NCBI GenBank assembly: GCA_964511945.1
Contig: CAZEHO010000001.1
Location: 310,001-374,000 of the forward strand
Origin: CAZEHO01 sp964511945
Lineage (GTDB): Bacteria > Actinomycetota > Acidimicrobiia > Spongiisociales > UBA11373
DNA length: 64,000 nucleotides
Direction: 5' to 3'
The first letter of the stretch is position 1. The number at the start of each line of letters is the position of its first letter. Positions 59,910-64,000 of this stretch are shown in pieces. The notes under the pieces are model-generated. The model had not been told where the DNA came from. It saw only the letters and a list, made by a program, of their open reading frames with translations, and did not search any database. Made by a program: the position numbers and the translations under genes.

Positions 59910-60773
59910 ATGCTGTTGCGTGCGGCTGACCCGGCCACTGAATGGGGGGCCATCGAAGCGCTCACGGGAGAGATCGAGCGTCTCGACGGCTACGACCCGC
60001 TCACCGAGGAAGCCAGGCTCGCCGTCGCCGCCGGGACCGCTCTCGATGGGATCGTCGCCGAAACCGGCGGCCGGATTGCGGGATACGCCCATCTGCGCCC
60101 CGAGGCGGACGCGACGATCGTGGAGACCGCCGTCCCTCCCGCGGTGCGCGCCGATCTTGCAGCTCCACTGGTCGATGCTGCGCTCGCCGGAGTGACAGGT
60201 CCGGTGCGCGTCTGGGTTTCGGTGCCCGAAACCGTCGCGGTGTGCCGGGATCGGGGGCTGTCTGAGATCCGACGCATGGTGCACCTCATCCGGTCACTCC
60301 CGCCCGATGAGGCAACCCGCGTGCCGCGGGCTTTTGAGATCTCGCTGTTCCGTCCGCACCTCGACATCGAGGGACTTCTGGAGGTCAACAACGCAGCGTT
60401 CGCCGGACATCCGGACAACGCATCGTGGACTCAGAGCACGGTGCGGGATCGGATGGAGCGGGAGTGGTTCGATGTCAACGGGGTGTTCCTGGCGAGGGAG
60501 CGGGGCCGTGTCGTCGGGGTGTGCTGGACGAAGCTGCATCCGAACCAGGTGGGGGAGATCTACGTGATCGCCATTCACCCAGAGGTGCAGGGCAGGTCAC
60601 TGGCAACGGGCTTGGTGCTCACCGGGCTGTGGGACCTGTACCAGCGGTGCGGGGCCCGTACTGCAATCCTGTACACGGAAGCGGACAATGAGCGGGCACG
60701 CGGCCTCTACGAACGGCTTGGGTTCGAGATCCTGCGCACCAGGCGATGCTTTGCCGGGATCGTGGGGGACTAG
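59910..60773 (+). CDS. mshD: Mycothiol synthase-like tandem GNAT
   Basis: 287 residues with two GNAT folds; the C-terminal one is the more complete: VNNAAFAGHPDN, EREWFDVNGVFLARE, WTKLHPNQVGEIYVIAIHPE, VQGRSLATGLVL and LYTEADNERARGLYERLGF follow MshD, which acetylates Cys-GlcN-Ins in the last step of mycothiol synthesis. RMVHLIRSLP corresponds to the middle RxMxR region. Mycothiol is restricted to actinobacteria, which supports the lineage call. A related acetyltransferase with another role cannot be excluded. Confidence 0.8.
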   Translation: MLLRAADPATEWGAIEALTGEIERLDGYDPLTEEARLAVAAGTALDGIVAETGGRIAGYAHLRPEADATIVETAVPPAVRADLAAPLVDAALAGVTGPVRVWVSVPETVAVCRDRGLSEIRRMVHLIRSLPPDEATRVPRAFEISLFRPHLDIEGLLEVNNAAFAGHPDNASWTQSTVRDRMEREWFDVNGVFLARERGRVVGVCWTKLHPNQVGEIYVIAIHPEVQGRSLATGLVLTGLWDLYQRCGARTAILYTEADNERARGLYERLGFEILRTRRCFAGIVGD

Positions 60774-60937
60774 CGGGGACGGAACGGGGTTCCGCAGCCG
60801 GGGCACGCATTGTCCTCTTCGGACGTCTGGGCGTGGCACCACGGGCACGGGAGATCCAGCTCGTCACCCTCCGGGATCAGGCGCGTCAGCGGAACCAGGG
60901 CAGCTCCTGCAACGGCGATGATCAAGAAGGCGATCAC
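60770..60937 (-). CDS. 55-residue membrane zinc-ribbon protein
   Basis: From GTG 60937 the frame reads one membrane helix (VIAFLIIAVAGAALVPL) followed by a short zinc ribbon with two Cys pairs: CPWCHAQTSEEDNACPGCG, ending PFRPR. AGGAG lies 8 nt before this GTG; an earlier GTG at 60946 abuts the ribosome site. The stop overlaps the mshD-like stop on the other strand. At 55 residues it is easily missed by gene callers. Such miniature ribbon proteins may be scaffolds or metal sensors at the membrane; function unknown. Confidence 0.7.
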   Translation of the reverse strand: MIAFLIIAVAGAALVPLTRLIPEGDELDLPCPWCHAQTSEEDNACPGCGTPFRPR

Positions 60938-60982
60938 GTTTCCCACTCCTAGGTCTCCGGCTTGCGACGCAGGCTAGAAGTG

Positions 60983-61027
60983 CCGCGCGCGGAAGGCGAG
61001 GATTTCGCGCGCGGACCGCGCGATTTT
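60983..61027 (+). promoter_or_regulatory. thrS leader: two mutually exclusive hairpins
   Basis: CCGCGCGC (60983-60990) pairs with GCGCGCGG (61007-61014). The right arm also takes part in a second hairpin, CGCGC-GGACC-GCGCG (61008-61022), directly followed by ATTTT, a terminator-like end. The two cannot form together. This would fit transcription attenuation of thrS about 110 bp downstream. The sensing element is not visible and the space is too short for a full T-box. Confidence 0.35.
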
Positions 61028-61134
61028 GGGTGCGGGGGTACGGCCGGGTTTGGAGTGCGCACCCTGCTGCCGGCAATCCTGAGTGAGGATTCCGGGCCGG
61101 GGTACCCTGTGCGCCCGCTACCCACGCACTCGAG

Positions 61135-63063
61135 ATGCCTATCACCATCACCCTTCCCGACGGATCCCCGATCGACCTTCCCGACGGCGCCACCGGAGCG
61201 GACGCTGCGGCCGCGATCGGCAGGCGGCTGGCCGATGCTGCTGTGGCCGTTCGTGTCGACGACACATTGCGCGATCTGACTGCTCCGCTGTCTGACGGCG
61301 CCAAGGTGGCGATCGTGACGGGGGAGACCGAGGAGGGGCGCCACGTGCTTCGCCATTCGGCGGCGCATGTGATGGCCCAGGCGGTGCTGGATCTCTACGA
61401 GGGTGCCCATTTCGCCATTGGTCCGCCGATCGACAACGGGTTCTATTACGACTTCGACATCGGCCGGCCCTTCACCCCGGAGGACATCGAGCGCATCGAG
61501 GAGCGGATGGCCGAGATCGTCTCGGCGGATCAGCCGTTCACCCGCGATGAGATCTCCAAGAGTGAGGCGCTGGAGTTATTCGCAGACCAGCCGTTCAAGA
61601 CCGAGATCATTCGATCGGTCGACGAGGACGAGGGGGCCGGCGGCGACGGGGTGAGTCTCTATCGCAATCTGGGGTTCGTCGATCTGTGCCGGGGGCCGCA
61701 TCTTCCCTCGACCGGGCGGCTGAAGGCGTTCAAGCTGATGCGGACTGCCGGTGCCTACTGGCGGGGAGATGAGAACCGCGAGCAGCTGCAGCGCATTTAC
61801 GGCACTGCCTGGGAGAGCGGCAAGGCGCAGCGTCAGTACCTGCATCGTCTCGAGGAGGCGAAGCGGCGCGACCACCGGAAGCTGGGGGTGGAACTCGACC
61901 TGTTCTCGTTCCCGGTGGAACTGGGCAGCGGGCTGGCGGTGTGGCACCCGAAGGGTGCGCTGACCCGCACGATCATGGAGGACTACTCCCGCCGGACCCA
62001 CCTCGACCACGGCTATGACATCGTGGCGACTCCGCATATCGCCAAGGCACACCTGTGGGAGACCTCGAGGCATCTCTCGTTCTATGCCGAGGGCATGTAC
62101 CCGCCGATGGAGCTCGATGGGGGCGATGAGTACCGGCTGAAGCCGATGAACTGCCCCTTCCACATCCTGATCTTCCGTTCCCGGGGCAGGTCGTACCGGG
62201 AGTTCCCGCTGCGGATGTTCGAACTGGGTGCGGTCTATCGCTACGAGCGGTCGGGTGTGGTCCACGGGCTGCTGCGGGCTCGGGGATTCACCCAGGACGA
62301 CAGCCACATCTTCTGCACCGAGGATCAGATCGTCGATGAGCTGCAGAACCTCCTCGACTTCTCGGTGATGGTGTTGCGCGACTTCGGGTTCGAGGAGTTC
62401 GAGGCCGACCTGTCCACCCGGCCCGAGAAGTACGTCGGCGAGGTGGAGAAGTGGGATCGGGCGACCGATGCACTGCGGGCGGCGCTCGAGACCGCAGGGC
62501 TCGAGTACACGCTCGCAGAGGGCGAGGGGGCCTTCTACGGCCCGAAGATCGATCTGCATGTGCGCGATGCCATAGGGCGGCGCTGGCAGATGACCACCCT
62601 GCAGGTGGACTTCGCCCAGCCGGAGAACTTCCAACTGGAATACGCCACCACCGAGAACACCCGGGAGCGGCCGGTGATGATCCACCGTGCGCTCTTCGGG
62701 TCGGTGGAGCGGTTCTTCGGCGTGCTGGTCGAGCATTTCGCAGGTGCCTTCCCAGGGTGGCTGTCGCCGGTGCAGGCGACGGTGGTTCCCGTTGCCGACC
62801 GCCACGTGGACTACGCCACCCGGGTGGCCAATGCACTCGAGGAGGCCGGCCTGCGGGTGGAGGTCGACTCGGCCGACGACACGGTCGGGGAGAAGATCCG
62901 CCGGGCGATCACTTCGAAGAATCCTGCAGTGCTCGTTGTCGGTGACAGCGATGTCGAGGCCGGAACGGTCGGTATCCGGCTGCGCGGTGAGCAAGAGCGA
63001 CGTGGCGTTCCGCTGACCGATGCGGCGGAGGAGCTCACCGAGTTCTGCAAGCCACCGAGGTAA
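61135..63063 (+). CDS. thrS: Threonyl-tRNA synthetase
   Basis: 642 residues, full length. N-terminal TGS domain (ITITLPDGSPIDLPDGATG), the editing-associated second domain (LRHSAAHVMAQAVLDLY, GPPIDNGFYYDF, CRGPHLPSTG), class II core motif 1 to 3 (MNCPFHILIFRSRGRSYRE with the zinc Cys; YRYERSGVVHGLLRARGFTQ; RPVMIHRALFGSVERFFGVL) and an anticodon-binding end. It charges tRNA-Thr in the cytosol and is an essential gene. The hairpin-rich leader upstream suggests attenuation. Confidence 0.97.
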   Translation: MPITITLPDGSPIDLPDGATGADAAAAIGRRLADAAVAVRVDDTLRDLTAPLSDGAKVAIVTGETEEGRHVLRHSAAHVMAQAVLDLYEGAHFAIGPPIDNGFYYDFDIGRPFTPEDIERIEERMAEIVSADQPFTRDEISKSEALELFADQPFKTEIIRSVDEDEGAGGDGVSLYRNLGFVDLCRGPHLPSTGRLKAFKLMRTAGAYWRGDENREQLQRIYGTAWESGKAQRQYLHRLEEAKRRDHRKLGVELDLFSFPVELGSGLAVWHPKGALTRTIMEDYSRRTHLDHGYDIVATPHIAKAHLWETSRHLSFYAEGMYPPMELDGGDEYRLKPMNCPFHILIFRSRGRSYREFPLRMFELGAVYRYERSGVVHGLLRARGFTQDDSHIFCTEDQIVDELQNLLDFSVMVLRDFGFEEFEADLSTRPEKYVGEVEKWDRATDALRAALETAGLEYTLAEGEGAFYGPKIDLHVRDAIGRRWQMTTLQVDFAQPENFQLEYATTENTRERPVMIHRALFGSVERFFGVLVEHFAGAFPGWLSPVQATVVPVADRHVDYATRVANALEEAGLRVEVDSADDTVGEKIRRAITSKNPAVLVVGDSDVEAGTVGIRLRGEQERRGVPLTDAAEELTEFCKPPR

Positions 63064-63147
63064 ATCCTCGGCAAGAACCCCGGACTAACCGTCCCCGCCC
63101 GGTAGCCTCCGCAGCCGCCGCGCGCACCACCCAAGAGGAATCCACTC

Positions 63148-64000
63148 GTGAAGCAATTCATCCGGACCCTGTCGTCCGTCGTCCGCCGTGCCCCCAAGAT
63201 CGTCTTAGTCGGCGCCGTCGTTCTGACGCTGGTGTTCGGGGCGTTCACTCCGCAGCAGGAGCAGGCGTCGGGGAACGAAGGATTCTCTCCGGATTCCGAG
63301 GAGTTCGTGGCATCGCAGACCATCGATGACGTCTTCACGTCGAACTCGGTGGTGGCGGTGCAGGTCCTGGTGTCCGCCCCCGACGGTGACGTGCTGGATG
63401 CTGAGGGGCTGCAGACCTACCGCGCGGTCCGGAATGCGATCCTGGGCAGCCGCGCGTCCGAGGTGCTTGGGTTCGACAGCGGCAACCCCGAGGACGACAT
63501 GGTCGGGTTCATGGATCCGGTCGTTGAGACCTTGGAGGACGAGGGGATCGACCTGGCCGCGGCCGGCGACGCTCAGGTCAAGGCGGCCCTGCCGCAGGGT
63601 TTCGCCGCATTGCCGCCTGCGGTCGCCGATCAGTTCGAGGGGTTGTTCTCGTCGGCCGCAGACCTCGAAGCGGCCACCTCCCCGTCGGGGCTGATCGTCG
63701 TGTTCTTCTCCCTGAACGCACTGCCCGACGATCCGGATCTCGTGGAGTTGCAGGAGATCCAGGTCGACATGGCCGAAGCGATCCGGGATGCGGCCGCGGC
63801 GTCGCCGGGTGACGTGAGTGCCGAACCATTCTCCTTCGCGCTGCTGTTTGCCGACCAGGGCGAGTTCCAGTCGGAGATCGGCCGGCTGTTCGCTGCCGCC
63901 GGATTCATCATCATCATCATCCTGGCGTCGGTCTTCCTGATCCTGCCGCGCCGGCGCTCCGGGGTGATGCTGGCGGCGGCGGGCTTCGGCATTCTCGCCG
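63148..64000 (+). CDS. MMPL/RND-family transporter, N-terminal part (cut by window edge)
   Basis: From GTG 63148 the frame stays open to the window end (284 codons). It has a first membrane helix (IVLVGAVVLTLVFGAF), a large outer loop of about 190 residues starting GFSPDSEEFVASQTI, and the second helix IIIIILASVFLILPRRRSG, the standard start of MMPL/HAE-3 RND exporters. Typical roles are lipid or drug export. The substrate and C-terminal half are outside the window. An AGAGGAA lies upstream of the start. Confidence 0.85.
   Translation, partial: MKQFIRTLSSVVRRAPKIVLVGAVVLTLVFGAFTPQQEQASGNEGFSPDSEEFVASQTIDDVFTSNSVVAVQVLVSAPDGDVLDAEGLQTYRAVRNAILGSRASEVLGFDSGNPEDDMVGFMDPVVETLEDEGIDLAAAGDAQVKAALPQGFAALPPAVADQFEGLFSSAADLEAATSPSGLIVVFFSLNALPDDPDLVELQEIQVDMAEAIRDAAAASPGDVSAEPFSFALLFADQGEFQSEIGRLFAAAGFIIIIILASVFLILPRRRSGVMLAAAGFGILA

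Noticed and set aside
60955..61134. T-box riboswitch upstream of thrS (GGACCGCG resembles part of the T-box motif)
   Set aside because: Only about 180 bp separate the neighbouring gene from thrS, no stem I with a specifier loop is visible, and the consensus is matched only in the ACCGCG part.

Overview
The window is about 64 kb of high-GC DNA with dense, mostly overlapping gene packing and many GTG starts. A mycothiol-synthase-like acetyltransferase, DUF6777 proteins tied to Ser/Thr kinases, an HSL-type esterase and many lipoproteins or membrane proteins with long Thr/Ser-rich linkers point to an actinobacterium. An Acidimicrobiia-like lineage is my inference, not something the sequence proves. 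A run of exactly 100 Ns with a duplicated flank shows that this is a scaffolded draft assembly.

Left part (1-9654): a divergent GntR regulator faces a six-gene catabolic operon. The genes are a PyrB-like carbamoyltransferase, a YgeW-type carbamoyltransferase, two different fold-type II PLP enzymes, an SsnA-type amidohydrolase lacking its N-terminal domain, and a 1179-residue YgfK flavo-iron-sulfur oxidoreductase. YgeW, SsnA and YgfK are members of the gene set tied to selenium-dependent molybdenum hydroxylases and anaerobic purine/urate breakdown in enterobacteria and clostridia, so this looks like an actinobacterial variant with its own lyases.

Middle left (9706-24149): accessory metabolism and envelope genes. 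These are a GH1 beta-glucosidase, GNAT and APH-like proteins, a fungal-type cytosine deaminase, a DJ-1/PfpI protein, a CapA-type phosphatase, an acyl-CoA synthetase, an NHLRC2-like thioredoxin/NHL lipoprotein, a polysaccharide deacetylase, an HSL esterase and a small zincin.

24175-26417 is a graveyard of broken genes around a tRNA-Val(CAC): PKD-CotH and VTC-domain remnants with several frameshifts, an integrase C-terminus, an LPXTG-like anchor tail and a frameshifted acetyltransferase. 26427-36417 is a nine-gene minus-strand operon for a branched CDP-6-deoxysugar and its polymer: rfbF, rfbG, two C-methyltransferase-like enzymes, a class III aminotransferase, a DUF4910 hydrolase, a PIG-L deacetylase, a glycosyltransferase and a flippase.

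36635-50710 is the most unusual part, a membrane signalling locus. It holds a Cys-rich repeat lipoprotein, a 1304-residue protein (once the false gap is closed) with a degenerate STAND-like ATPase, helical repeats, one membrane segment and an outside PQQ-like propeller, then two DUF6777 membrane proteins, a Ser/Thr kinase with a jelly-roll ectodomain, a convergent FHA-nucleotide cyclase, and a second Ser/Thr kinase whose own ectodomain is DUF6777. Kinases, a phosphothreonine reader fused to a cyclase, and three copies of one ectodomain suggest a coupled outside-to-inside pathway. A 174-bp element with terminal inverted repeats ends this region.

Right part (50891-64000): mainly housekeeping and general metabolism. 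It has a DRG-like TGS GTPase, manC, an EEP hydrolase, a GNAT/acyl-CoA ligase pair, a membrane-anchored sulfite-oxidase-fold protein, a patatin, mshD-like, a tiny zinc-ribbon membrane protein, thrS with a hairpin-rich leader, and the start of an MMPL transporter cut by the window end.
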